Shown: positions 52,522 to 60,826 of the stretch, in pieces
How positions within the stretch are numbered: position 1 is the stretch's first letter
Layout of the letters: every line of letters begins with the position of its first letter
Source of the DNA: an uncultured Tenacibaculum sp.
Lineage (GTDB): Bacteria > Bacteroidota > Bacteroidia > Flavobacteriales > Flavobacteriaceae
DNA: 64,000 nucleotides
Direction: 5' to 3'
Assembly: GCA_947504185.1 (NCBI GenBank)
Contig: CANNGJ010000008.1
Location: forward strand, 1-64,000
Notes under the pieces: model-generated
What the model was told of the DNA's origin: nothing
The model's input: the letters and a program-made list of their open reading frames with translations, nothing else
The model's database searches: none
Translations under genes and position numbers: made by a program

Positions 52522-53100
52522 TTATGTTAAATAATTATGGATTTTTAATACTTGAGCTTCTGTGTCGGAAAGAATTATGTTTTTGATTACGTAGTGAGAT
52601 TGCAAAGTTTTTTTATTTTGCGACCATTGATTTTTAATTCTATTTTTAATAGCTTCAATAGTTGAATTATCTCTTTTCTTAACTCTTTGGATTCTTAAGT
52701 CTTCTGGAGCTGTTACTGTTATTATTTTATCACAAAAAGAATTGCTTCCATTTTCGAATAAAATGGCATTCTCATATAAAATATATTTTTTATTTGAGTT
52801 TTGTTTTATAAAATCTTGCAAATGATTATTTACAATAGGATGCACAATAGTATTTAAAACTGTTAGTTTTTCTTTATTTTTAAAAACTATATCAGCTAAA
52901 TAAGGTCTGTTAAGTTGATTATTCTTGTAAGTATCATTCCCAAATTCTGAAATTAATTTTGTTTTAATTTCGTTAGAAGAATTCATTAAATTTTTAGCTT
53001 CATCATCAGCTATATAAATAGCAATATCTTTAAATTGAGAAAACATTTTTACAACAGTAGATTTTCCACTACCTATACCTCCTGTAATACCTACAACCAT
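52522..53100 (-). CDS. coaE: dephospho-CoA kinase
   Basis: The last enzyme of coenzyme A synthesis, phosphorylating the ribose of dephospho-CoA. It has 192 residues with P-loop GITGGIGSGKST at the N-terminus, FGNDTYKNNQLNRPYLADIVF, VHPIVNNHL and RIQRVKKRDNSTIE, all typical. Its start shares one base with the ybbR-like stop (TAATG), giving translational coupling. It closes the series nusB-DUF1573-yajC-ybbR-coaE. Confidence 0.95.
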   Translation of the reverse strand: MVVGITGGIGSGKSTVVKMFSQFKDIAIYIADDEAKNLMNSSNEIKTKLISEFGNDTYKNNQLNRPYLADIVFKNKEKLTVLNTIVHPIVNNHLQDFIKQNSNKKYILYENAILFENGSNSFCDKIITVTAPEDLRIQRVKKRDNSTIEAIKNRIKNQWSQNKKTLQSHYVIKNIILSDTEAQVLKIHNYLT

Positions 53101-54029
53101 TATTCGTGAATTAAAAAGTCAATTTTATCGGGAACAACTCTTACTATAGTAACTAAATCTGAGTGTGATTGAACTCTTGGAGTTAAATATGAAATTCCTT
53201 TAGTGTTGCTTTCATTATAATCACATTCAACATTAAATAAATCAGGAGTTATTTTATTGAAATTTGTAAGCCCTACCTTGTATATTAGTTTTATTTTTTT
53301 AGGAAAAATATTTATTCCTTCAGGGGCATTTTTTATAGTTACTGGAATTTCAATTTCACCTTCAGTAAATTTATCCACAGCAACAATAATATCAACCTCT
53401 TTATTGGTTATTTTAAAGCTATCGTTTTTAGGAATAATTATTTTAGATTTTATATTTATGCTTTCAGAAACATTTTTTAAATCTAATTTTTCAAGGTTTA
53501 AAAATGATATATTTTTCAACTCTGTTTCATCTCCTGATATCAATATACTGTCAGGCTTTATTGTGATTGGTTTAGCTAAGTCAAACCCAAGTTGAAACGT
53601 GATATTTAAATTTGATTTTAAAGGAATGTTTTTAGAAGTTAATGTTCCTATTTTTAAAGGAATACTATCTTTTTGTGTTTGGATTAACTCTATGCCCGAT
53701 TTTAATTGACTTTGAATATTAGCGTGTAAGTTTTTTGAAAGAAAATAATAATTATTTCCTGTTTTTCTATTCACTTTTTCTATATCTAATTGTAAAGGTT
53801 CATTACTAATGTTTGTAGAAAGTAAATTAAAGCCTGTTCCTTTTACCAATAAATTTATGCTTTTTAAAGGGATGTTTATAAGTGTTTTTTGCTGAGGTAA
53901 GTTTATATAGTTAATATCGTAATTTACTTCACTAGTGTAAGTTTTAGATAGGTTGATTAGAACCCAAAAAAATAGTGAGGCAACTAAAAAGCCAAAAAAA
54001 GTTTTAGGTATGTTTAAGTTTTTTTTCAA
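53100..54029 (-). CDS. YbbR-like domain protein
   Basis: A 309-residue protein with one N-terminal transmembrane helix (FFGFLVASLFFWVLINLSKTYTS) and YbbR-like beta-rich repeats in the periplasm (PITIKPDSILISGDETELKNI, IEIPVTIKNAPEGINIFPKKIKLIYKVG). In Firmicutes YbbR-family CdaR regulates a diadenylate cyclase; no such enzyme is adjacent here, so the role is unknown. The gene lies between yajC and coaE and overlaps the latter by 1 bp. Confidence 0.85.
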   Translation of the reverse strand: MKKNLNIPKTFFGFLVASLFFWVLINLSKTYTSEVNYDINYINLPQQKTLINIPLKSINLLVKGTGFNLLSTNISNEPLQLDIEKVNRKTGNNYYFLSKNLHANIQSQLKSGIELIQTQKDSIPLKIGTLTSKNIPLKSNLNITFQLGFDLAKPITIKPDSILISGDETELKNISFLNLEKLDLKNVSESINIKSKIIIPKNDSFKITNKEVDIIVAVDKFTEGEIEIPVTIKNAPEGINIFPKKIKLIYKVGLTNFNKITPDLFNVECDYNESNTKGISYLTPRVQSHSDLVTIVRVVPDKIDFLIHE

Positions 54030-54063
54030 ATTAAAATATATTATGCAATCTACATAAAAAACA

Positions 54064-54091
54064 AAAAAGAGAGCTTTAAAGCTCTCTTTTT
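54064..54091 (-). terminator. hairpin between yajC and ybbR-like genes
   Basis: A perfect 28-bp palindrome (aaaaagagagcttt and complement) ending in T's on the minus strand, 17 bp past the yajC stop. It would stop or weaken transcription into the ybbR-coaE pair, so these may have their own promoter. Confidence 0.85.
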
Positions 54092-54107
54092 ATAATAAAT
54101 ATTACTG

Positions 54108-54428
54108 TTATTTTTTAATATCAGTATTGTATTTTTTACTTAGCTCCATTGAAATAGCAGAGCGTTCAAATTTAATTTTACCTGCTCCAGTTTCAATTGT
54201 AATAGTATTGTCGTTGTCGTTGATTTCAACAATTTTTCCATGAATACCACTAGAGGTTACGACTTTAATTCCTTTTTTAACAGTTGTTTGAAATTGTTTT
54301 TCTTTTTTTTGACGACTCATCTGAGGACGAATAATTAAAAAATAAAAAACACCAATCATAGCAATAAAAGGAAGCATACTCATGATACTTTCTTGAGTAC
54401 TTGCTTGTAAAAAAATAGTTGTAAACAT
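54108..54428 (-). CDS. yajC: preprotein translocase subunit YajC
   Basis: A 106-residue single-span membrane protein: helix about 17-36 (MLPFIAMIGVFYFLIIRPQ), then the diagnostic RPQMSRQKKEKQF and the KGIKVVTSSGIHGKIVEINDNDNTITIETG domain. It joins SecDF-YajC, which helps protein translocation at the inner membrane. It starts 1 bp after the DUF1573 stop. Confidence 0.95.
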   Translation of the reverse strand: MFTTIFLQASTQESIMSMLPFIAMIGVFYFLIIRPQMSRQKKEKQFQTTVKKGIKVVTSSGIHGKIVEINDNDNTITIETGAGKIKFERSAISMELSKKYNTDIKK

Positions 54429-54429
54429 A

Positions 54430-54897
54430 TTATACAGTTTTCTTTTTAGGAGTTACCATTCCAGAAATTTTAACTACCTCTCTACCTTTTTCAGTATTGG
54501 TTGTTAAAGTAATTGACTTAGATTGCTTATTTGGTTTACCGCTAGTATTAAAACTTACTTGAATATCTCCAGTTTTTCCAGGAGCGATTGGTTCTTTTGG
54601 CCAAACTGGGACGGTACATCCACAACTTGCTTGTGCATTTGTGATAACTAAATCACTTTTACCTGTATTTGTAACAACAAAAGTAGTTTTAACAACGTCA
54701 CCTTCTTTAACAGTTCCAAAGTCAAATTCTTCTTTATCAAAAGAAATAGTAGGTGCTCCTAAGCTAATAGAGTTATCTCTTTCTTCAGCTTTTACTACAT
54801 TCTCTTTTTTTACTTTCGATGATGCATTTCCTTGTCCGCAAGAAACTAACATTCCTGTTGAAACAACTAATGCAAGCGCTACTGCTATTTTCTTCAT
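54430..54897 (-). CDS. DUF1573 lipoprotein
   Basis: A 155-residue protein with a lipoprotein signal (VSTGMLVSC), so it is exported and lipidated. The mature domain is the Ig-like DUF1573 fold: ISFDKEEFDFGTVKEGDVVKTTFVVTNTGKSDLVI, ASCGCTVPVWPKEPIAPGKTG and VSFNTSGKPNKQSKSI. The CGC pair is typical of the family. It lies between nusB and yajC, a fixed order in Flavobacteriia. Function unknown; an envelope structural role is likely. Confidence 0.9.
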   Translation of the reverse strand: MKKIAVALALVVSTGMLVSCGQGNASSKVKKENVVKAEERDNSISLGAPTISFDKEEFDFGTVKEGDVVKTTFVVTNTGKSDLVITNAQASCGCTVPVWPKEPIAPGKTGDIQVSFNTSGKPNKQSKSITLTTNTEKGREVVKISGMVTPKKKTV

Positions 54898-54938
54898 TTT
54901 AAAAATAATTTATTTAATTCGTTGTAAAAATAATAATT

Positions 54939-55877
54939 TTATAATAATCCTCTACCAATTTTAACCATTTGGTTTGATGATAAATAATCTTTTGCTAATT
55001 TATCTAATACTCCGTTAATGAAATATCCACTTTTGTTGGTTGAATAATCTTTAGCTAATTCTATGTATTCATTAATACTTACTCTACTTGGAATAGAAGG
55101 AAAATGTAAAAATTCTGTAATTGCCATTTTAATGATAATCATATCAATATCAGCTATTCTATCAGCTTCCCAGTTAGGGGTTTTAGCAATAATATCCTCT
55201 TCGTATTTGTGTTGGTTTAATACTGTTTTAGTAAATAAATCAGATACAAATATTTTATCTTCATTGTCTTTATATAAACTTCCTAAAATAAAAGGTTTTT
55301 TAGGGCTTTGTTTGTTAAGTGTTTTAACAATCCATGTGTTTACAAAAGGAATATCATCTACCCAAGAAATCATTTTATCTTCAAAATAATCTGCTAACTT
55401 TTCGTTAGGAGCTACAATCTCTTTAAAGAAATCAATAACAAAAGCTCTGTCTACATTATATGAATCTTCAATAGTATTCATGTATTTTTCATAGATGTCA
55501 CTTTTTTGTAAGTCATCTAATAAAATTTTAATGTACTCGTCATCAAGCTCCCAATAGTTTAATTTATTAAGTTCAAGATATCCTTCTAAACTTACACTTT
55601 CGTTAAGTAAGTTGATTAACTTATTATTAATAAATTTATTATTTGGATTTAGTTCTTCTTTGGTAGCTAGAATTTTCTTTTTAGCAAGCGCTGTTCTTTT
55701 ATTGGCTAGCTTTTGAACTTCTACTAATAACTGAAGATTTAAAACGTACAAGTCGTACATTTTTTGAATACTGTGTTTTAAGAATTTTTCTTCTTTAACA
55801 ATATCATCATTGTGCGATTGCTGCATTGCATAAACCGACTGCATTACTTTAACTCGAATATGTCTTCTGTTAATCAT
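54939..55877 (-). CDS. nusB: transcription antitermination factor NusB
   Basis: A 312-residue NusB of the long Bacteroidota type: an N-terminal part with RRHIRVKVMQSVYAMQQSH, a long insert of about 150 residues, and the C-terminal NusB core (WEADRIADIDMIIIKMAITEFLHFPSIPSRVSINEYIELAKDYS, GYFINGVLDKLAKDY). NusB with NusE binds boxA RNA and prevents early termination in rRNA operons. It is the first gene of the nusB-coaE series. Confidence 0.92.
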   Translation of the reverse strand: MINRRHIRVKVMQSVYAMQQSHNDDIVKEEKFLKHSIQKMYDLYVLNLQLLVEVQKLANKRTALAKKKILATKEELNPNNKFINNKLINLLNESVSLEGYLELNKLNYWELDDEYIKILLDDLQKSDIYEKYMNTIEDSYNVDRAFVIDFFKEIVAPNEKLADYFEDKMISWVDDIPFVNTWIVKTLNKQSPKKPFILGSLYKDNEDKIFVSDLFTKTVLNQHKYEEDIIAKTPNWEADRIADIDMIIIKMAITEFLHFPSIPSRVSINEYIELAKDYSTNKSGYFINGVLDKLAKDYLSSNQMVKIGRGLL

Positions 55878-55897
55878 TTTAAAGAACTTTAAAAAAA

Positions 55898-55926
55898 AGA
55901 GCGATAGAAACTATTTCTAACGCTCT
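55898..55926 (-). terminator. terminator of the amino-acid dehydrogenase gene
   Basis: Stem agagcg / cgctct with an inner tagaa / ttcta stem, and T's on the minus strand; 29 bp past the dehydrogenase stop, separating it from nusB. Confidence 0.8.
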
Positions 55927-55954
55927 GCAAAAGTAAAACTTTTTTATTTTTTAT

Positions 55955-57055
55955 CTAGTTATTTTGCTCTTTTTTACGAGCATCAATTCTACCTTGCGCA
56001 ATATTAAATGCTGCCTGGTGAGTAGTGATGTTTTCTTTCTCAGCTAAGTTAAAGATATCTAGTGTTGTATTGTAAATGTTTTCAGTTCTTTTTATGCTTT
56101 CAGCTTTGTCATAACCAACAACTTCTGCATACACATTAATAATCCCACCAGCATTAATTAAGAAATCAGGAGCATAAGCAATTCCTCTTTCTTGTAACAT
56201 TCTACCATGCTTTAATTCGTCAGCTAATTGGTTGTTTGCTGCACCAGCAATTACTTTAGCATTTAATTGAGCAATTGTATTATCATTTACAGTTGCACCT
56301 AATGCACATGGAGCATAAATATCGATATCTAAACCGTAAATATCATTACCTAATACTACGTTAGCACCGTATTTTTTACTTAATTCTTCTAAACGAGCTT
56401 CGTTAATATCGTTTAAGATAACTTGAGCTCCTTCATCAGTAATATGTTTTACTAAAGTTTCACCAACGTGTCCTACACCTTGAACTAAAACTTTTTTTCC
56501 TTCTAATTTCTCTGTTCCGAATTTATATTTAGCAGCAGCTTTCATTCCCATGTATACTCCGTATGCAGTTACAGGAGAAGGGTTTCCAGATCCGCCAATA
56601 GCTTCAGAAACACCTGTTACGTGTGGAGTAACTTCACGGATAATATCCATGTCGCGAGTTTCCATACCAACATCTTCAGCTGTAATGTATTTTCCACTTA
56701 AAGAATTTACATACTCACCGAACTTACGCATTAAGTCGTCGTTCTTTTGAGTTTTTGCATCACCAATAATAACAGCTTTACCACCACCAAGGTTTAAACC
56801 TGTAATTGCTGATTTATATGTCATACCACGAGATAAACGTAATACATCATTAAGAGCATCCCATTCACTTTTATATTGCCACATTCTAGTACCTCCTAAT
56901 GCAGGTCCTAAAGTTGTATTATGAATACCAATTATTGCTTTTAAACCTGTATCTTCGTCGTTACAAAAAACGATTTGCTCGTGATTGTCAAAAGATAATT
57001 GACCAAATACAGGGTCGTTCTTAAGGTCTTTAGTATCAATGATTTCTGATGTCAT
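55955..57055 (-). CDS. Leu/Val/Phe-type amino-acid dehydrogenase
   Basis: A 366-residue NAD-dependent dehydrogenase that oxidatively deaminates branched-chain or aromatic amino acids. The substrate part has LGGTRMWQYKSEWDALNDVLRLSRGMTYKSAITGLNLGGGKAVI, including the catalytic Lys in GGGKAV, and TAEDVGMETRDMD. The NAD domain has VLVQGVGHVGETLVKHITDEGAQV and PCALGATVNDNT. The length and motif order fit leucine or valine dehydrogenase; which amino acid is preferred cannot be fixed. It has its own promoter and terminator. Confidence 0.9.
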   Translation of the reverse strand: MTSEIIDTKDLKNDPVFGQLSFDNHEQIVFCNDEDTGLKAIIGIHNTTLGPALGGTRMWQYKSEWDALNDVLRLSRGMTYKSAITGLNLGGGKAVIIGDAKTQKNDDLMRKFGEYVNSLSGKYITAEDVGMETRDMDIIREVTPHVTGVSEAIGGSGNPSPVTAYGVYMGMKAAAKYKFGTEKLEGKKVLVQGVGHVGETLVKHITDEGAQVILNDINEARLEELSKKYGANVVLGNDIYGLDIDIYAPCALGATVNDNTIAQLNAKVIAGAANNQLADELKHGRMLQERGIAYAPDFLINAGGIINVYAEVVGYDKAESIKRTENIYNTTLDIFNLAEKENITTHQAAFNIAQGRIDARKKEQNN

Positions 57056-57107
57056 TCTTAGTTGTTTTTAATTTGAAATTGTTTTATTAATCTCAAAAAT
57101 TCGAGCA

Positions 57108-57115
57108 CAAAAGTA
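57108..57115 (-). promoter_or_regulatory. -7 box (TACTTTTG) for the dehydrogenase
   Basis: An exact TAnnTTTG on the minus strand giving a leader of about 50 nt before the start at 57055. Confidence 0.6.
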
Positions 57116-57218
57116 CGAAATCGTTAAAACATAAGCAAAAAAAGTAGTCTTAATTATGTTATGTTTAACAAAAGCCCTTTTAAAACTTTAATTTTTTAAT
57201 CAAAAGAATAATTTAATC

Positions 57219-58973
57219 TTGAAATCATTACAATACCTTAATAAATTTTTTATAAAACATAAATGGAGATTGTTAATAGGGGTGTTTATCACAGTTTTAG
57301 CTAAGGTTTTAACACTTAAGATTCCAAATTTTGTAGGAGAATCCTTAGATATAGTTGAAGATTATCAGTTAGGTAAAATCACTGATATATCAGAAGTTAA
57401 AAGTGTATTACTAAATAATATCTTATTAATTGTTGGAGTCGCTTTATTAGGTGGTTTTTTTACTTTTTTAATGCGACAAACTATTATAGTAATGTCTCGT
57501 AAAATTGAGTTTGATTTAAAAAATGAGATTTATCAACAATATCAGCGTTTATCAATTGGTTTTTATAAAAAAAATAGAACGGGTGATTTAATGAATCGAA
57601 TTAGTGAAGATGTGTCTAAAGTACGTATGTATTGTGGACCTGCTATTATGTATTCGTTGAATATGCTAATTTCATTTATTGTCGGATTTACAGAAATGTA
57701 TGCAATCTCACCAAAGCTTACTTTATATACAATGATTCCATTTCCAATCTTATCGGTCTCAATATTTATATTAAGTAAACAGATAAATAAAAAAAGTACA
57801 GTTGTTCAACAGTACTTATCAAAGTTAACAACTTTTAATCAAGAGTTTTTTTCAGGGATTAATGTTGTTAAATCTTATGCGATAGAATCTAATGTTATTA
57901 GTTCTTTTGACAAAATTTCTGATGCTAGTAAAGAAAAGAATATCGATTTATATAAAGTACAAGCATTGTTTTTTCCATTGATGATTTTATTGATAGGTAT
58001 TAGTAATATTATCGTTTTATATATTGGAGGGAAACAATATATAGCAGGAGAAATTCAAATAGGAGCTATAGGAGCATTTGTAATGTATGTTAATATTCTT
58101 ACATGGCCAGTTGCTGTTGTTGGTTGGGTAACTTCTATGGTACAGCAAGCGGAAGCTTCTCAGAAAAGAATAAATGAGTTTCTAGAGGAAGTACCAGAAA
58201 TTTATAATAAAGTTAGTATTGCAACAAAAATAAATGGAGGTGTCGAATTCAAAAACGTATCTCTAGTTTATGATGATACTAATATAACTGCATTAAAAAA
58301 TATTAGTTTTAAAGTTGATGAAGGAGAAACTTTAGCAATTTTAGGTAAAACAGGAAGTGGAAAATCTACTATAATCAACTTAATAGCTCGATTGTATGAT
58401 GTTACAAGTGGTGAGGTTTTAATCGATGAGAAAAATATTAAAGATTGTAACTTATATGATGTCCGCAATCAAATAGGATTTGTACCTCAAGACCCTTTTC
58501 TGTTTTCTGATACTATAGAGAATAATATTAAGTTTGGTAAAGAAAATGCTACTGAAGAGGAAATTATTGAAGCTGCTAAGAATGCTGTAATACATGAAAA
58601 TATTATTGGATTTAAAGATGGTTACAAAACGATTTTAGGTGAAAGAGGAGTTACTTTATCAGGAGGACAAAAACAAAGAACTTCTATAGCAAGAGCAATT
58701 ATTAAGAATCCTGAAATATTAATTTTTGATGATTGTTTATCAGCTGTAGATACTGAGACAGAAGAACAAATATTATCGAATTTAGAGCGAGTATCTAAAA
58801 ATAAAACGACAATAATTATTAGTCATCGAGTTTCATCAGCAAAAAATGCAGATAAAATTATAGTTTTAGACGAAGGAAATATAATTCAGCAAGGTGTTCA
58901 TAATCAATTAATAGCAGAAAAAGGTTATTATAAAGAGTTGTATGAACAACAGCTTTTAGAAAAAGAAATGTAG
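57219..58973 (+). CDS. ABC exporter half-transporter with Asp in place of the catalytic Glu
   Basis: A 584-residue fused membrane/ATPase half-transporter. Six helices lie in residues 1-310, then Walker A GKTGSGKST, Q-loop FVPQDPFLF, signature LSGGQKQRTSIARAI, Walker B ILIFDDCLSAVD and the H-loop ISHRVSSA. The residue after the Walker B aspartate is Asp where active exporters have Glu, as in the degenerate sites of heterodimeric exporters. The start is TTG at 57219, giving the family-like KSLQYLNKFFIKHKWRLL. No second half-transporter lies in the window. Substrate unknown. Confidence 0.9.
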   Translation: MKSLQYLNKFFIKHKWRLLIGVFITVLAKVLTLKIPNFVGESLDIVEDYQLGKITDISEVKSVLLNNILLIVGVALLGGFFTFLMRQTIIVMSRKIEFDLKNEIYQQYQRLSIGFYKKNRTGDLMNRISEDVSKVRMYCGPAIMYSLNMLISFIVGFTEMYAISPKLTLYTMIPFPILSVSIFILSKQINKKSTVVQQYLSKLTTFNQEFFSGINVVKSYAIESNVISSFDKISDASKEKNIDLYKVQALFFPLMILLIGISNIIVLYIGGKQYIAGEIQIGAIGAFVMYVNILTWPVAVVGWVTSMVQQAEASQKRINEFLEEVPEIYNKVSIATKINGGVEFKNVSLVYDDTNITALKNISFKVDEGETLAILGKTGSGKSTIINLIARLYDVTSGEVLIDEKNIKDCNLYDVRNQIGFVPQDPFLFSDTIENNIKFGKENATEEEIIEAAKNAVIHENIIGFKDGYKTILGERGVTLSGGQKQRTSIARAIIKNPEILIFDDCLSAVDTETEEQILSNLERVSKNKTTIIISHRVSSAKNADKIIVLDEGNIIQQGVHNQLIAEKGYYKELYEQQLLEKEM

Positions 58974-59003
58974 TGTTTCGTATTGTTAAGTCAATTATTT
59001 TGT

Positions 59004-59011
59004 TAGATTTG
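59004..59011 (+). promoter_or_regulatory. -7 box (TAGATTTG) with TTG -33 for the DUF3276 gene
   Basis: An exact TAnnTTTG at 59004-59011 and TTG at 58983-58985, with an 18-bp spacing, close to the Bacteroidota optimum. It predicts a leader of about 40 nt before 59055. Confidence 0.65.
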
Positions 59012-59054
59012 TTGAGCAAATTTAAGTAAACAACTATTATTTAAGAACCGAATT

Positions 59055-59414
59055 ATGGGCGAGAGAGTAGAACAAGAAGAGATTTTTTCTCAAGTTTTAA
59101 GAGCAGGAAGAAGAACGTATTTTTTTGACGTTAGATCTACAAAAGCAGACGATTATTACTTAACTGTAACTGAAAGTAAAAAATTTACACATGATGATGG
59201 GTCTTTCCATTATCAGAAGCATAAAATTTATTTATACAAAGAAGATTTTTCTGATTTTCAAGAGATGCTTACCAAAGCAACCGATTTTATTGTAAACGAG
59301 AAAGGTTCTGAAGTAATTAGTGAGCGTCACCAAAAAGATTATAAAAAAGAAGAAAGCGTTGAAGAAACTACAACTACAGAGAGTTTTACAGACGTTTCTT
59401 TTGAAGATATTTAG
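59055..59414 (+). CDS. DUF3276 / PUR-domain nucleic-acid-binding protein
   Basis: A 119-residue protein: EEIFSQVLRAGRRTYFFDVRSTKADDYYLTVTESKK, then DDGSFHYQKHKIYLYKEDFSDFQEMLTKATDFI. This is DUF3276, the bacterial PUR-alpha fold that binds single-stranded nucleic acid; the family is common in Bacteroidota and Spirochaetes. The acidic, Thr-rich tail (after residue 95) is typical. Targets unknown. Confidence 0.92.
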   Translation: MGERVEQEEIFSQVLRAGRRTYFFDVRSTKADDYYLTVTESKKFTHDDGSFHYQKHKIYLYKEDFSDFQEMLTKATDFIVNEKGSEVISERHQKDYKKEESVEETTTTESFTDVSFEDI

Positions 59415-59437
59415 CAGAAGATTACTGTTAGCAGACG

Positions 59438-59467
59438 CTAAACACAAATTCTAAAATTTGTGTTTAG
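59438..59467. other. 13-bp perfect stem-loop after the DUF3276 gene
   Basis: ctaaacacaaatt / aatttgtgtttag with loop ctaa, 24 bp past the stop. No T-run follows directly, so it may protect the mRNA end or work with the second hairpin at 59511-59547. Confidence 0.6.
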
Positions 59468-59510
59468 TTGTGACTGCTTAAAAAAATCAATTCAAATTCA
59501 ATTTACACTC

Positions 59511-59547
59511 AAAAACTGCCATCGTTTTAAAAACAATGGTGGTTTTT
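59511..59547. terminator. bidirectional hairpin between DUF3276 and the 45-codon frame
   Basis: A 17-bp stem with several G-U pairs (59511-59527 with 59531-59547), A's before and T's after. It could stop transcription from either side. Confidence 0.6.
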
Positions 59548-59551
59548 ACTT

Positions 59552-59689
59552 TTAAACAAGTGATTTTATTTTAGTAGGTAATTTCGAAGAGAATTCTAAC
59601 TTTAATAATTGTTTGTAAGTTAGTGTTCTTCCTACTTTGCTATTTAATTTGTCGTTTTCTGGATTATTTCTAAGTAATTTATTTCTCAT
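59552..59689 (-). CDS. possible 45-residue small protein
   Basis: A short open frame from ATG at 59689 to TAA at 59552. The product starts MRNKLLRNNPENDKLNSK, is basic (Lys/Arg rich) and ends KLPTKIKSLV. It lies in the 377-bp gap between DUF3276 and menF and ends directly at a hairpin (59511-59547), which is the main support. No family is recognised and no clear promoter is seen. It could be a chance frame. The rest of the gap, 59690-59791, holds nothing recognisable. Confidence 0.35.
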   Translation of the reverse strand: MRNKLLRNNPENDKLNSKVGRTLTYKQLLKLEFSSKLPTKIKSLV

Positions 59690-59791
59690 AAGTAGCTATT
59701 TTATTTCTCCTAAAGATAATAAAATAATTACTGATTATGAGATTGTTATGTTATATTAAAGTTAAAATCTTTTTTCAGAAGAGGCTTTTTC

Positions 59792-60826
59792 CTATAAAAT
59801 GTTTTTCATAGTATTAGTTTTTGCAACTGTTTCTTCCCATTCTTTTTTAGGATTACTGTCTTTAGTAATTCCACCACCAACAAAAATAGTAGCAGTATTA
59901 TCTTTAACTTTCATGCAACGGAGGTTCACAAAAAGTTCAGAAGTTTTTTTTAAGTTTAGTTCACCTAAAAAGCCAGTGTAAAACTCACGGCTATAATTTT
60001 CTTTTTCAAGAATGAATTTTTTAGAAGGTTCTAAAGGCAAGCCGCAAACTGCAGGAGTAGGGTGTAAGGTTTTTATTAAAACTGAATTATCTACGTTTTT
60101 TTGACCTGCGATTACGGTTTGCAAATGCAATAAGTTTCCAGCTTTTATAGTTTTAGTTTCAGATGTGTTTACTGTATTACAAACTTTTGAAAGTTTATCT
60201 GTAATATAGTCGGTAACAAATTGTTGTTCTTCTATTTCTTTTGTTTGCCAAGTTGCTTTTACAGAGTTATTAAAAACCTGTGTGCCGGCTAATGACATGG
60301 TAGAGAACATATCATCATTAATTTTCACTAAAGTTTCAGGGGTAGCTCCTAGCCACATTCCAACTTTTGGGTGAAACCATAAATAAACAAAAGCAGTAGG
60401 GTAGGTATTCAATAGTTTTTTTAAAGTCTCTAAAGGTTTAAATCTTTCAATTTCAATTTCTTCCTTTCTAGATAAAACTACCTTCTTAAATAAGCTATTT
60501 TCAATAGCATCAATTCCTTTTTGTACTAACTGAGTATGATTTTTTTCTGATGAATAATCAATGTCAAAATTATTACTAGTAATTAAACTGTTATCTATGT
60601 TAATTTCTTCTTGAGTAAAAAGAGATTGATTTTCTGGAATTAAAACAGAAGGATTTTTATCATTAAAAGGTGCAAAAATAAACCCACTTTCATTATAGTT
60701 TTCTGAGGTATATAAATCTACATTATTTTGAAACCAACCTTTAATAGTTGTTGAATTAGGTTTGCTGTAAACAACAAAAGGAAGTTTGTTAGCTAAAGCC
60801 TTTTCTATCTGTGAAAATATATTCAA
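59792..60826 (-). CDS. menF: isochorismate synthase
   Basis: A 344-residue chorismate-binding enzyme making isochorismate, the first step of menaquinone synthesis. The core shows KKVVLSRKEEIEI, FVYLWFHPKVGMWLGATPETLVKI, MSLAGTQVFNN, LHPTPAVCGLPLEPSKKFI, REFYTGFLGE and FVGGGITKDSNPKKEWEET, standard for MenF/EntC. At 344 residues it is shorter than E. coli MenF (431), as in other Bacteroidota. It overlaps the hydrolase gene by 4 bp and is the last gene of the menI-hydrolase-menF operon; its product feeds MenD (21.4 kb). Confidence 0.9.
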   Translation of the reverse strand: MNIFSQIEKALANKLPFVVYSKPNSTTIKGWFQNNVDLYTSENYNESGFIFAPFNDKNPSVLIPENQSLFTQEEINIDNSLITSNNFDIDYSSEKNHTQLVQKGIDAIENSLFKKVVLSRKEEIEIERFKPLETLKKLLNTYPTAFVYLWFHPKVGMWLGATPETLVKINDDMFSTMSLAGTQVFNNSVKATWQTKEIEEQQFVTDYITDKLSKVCNTVNTSETKTIKAGNLLHLQTVIAGQKNVDNSVLIKTLHPTPAVCGLPLEPSKKFILEKENYSREFYTGFLGELNLKKTSELFVNLRCMKVKDNTATIFVGGGITKDSNPKKEWEETVAKTNTMKNIL

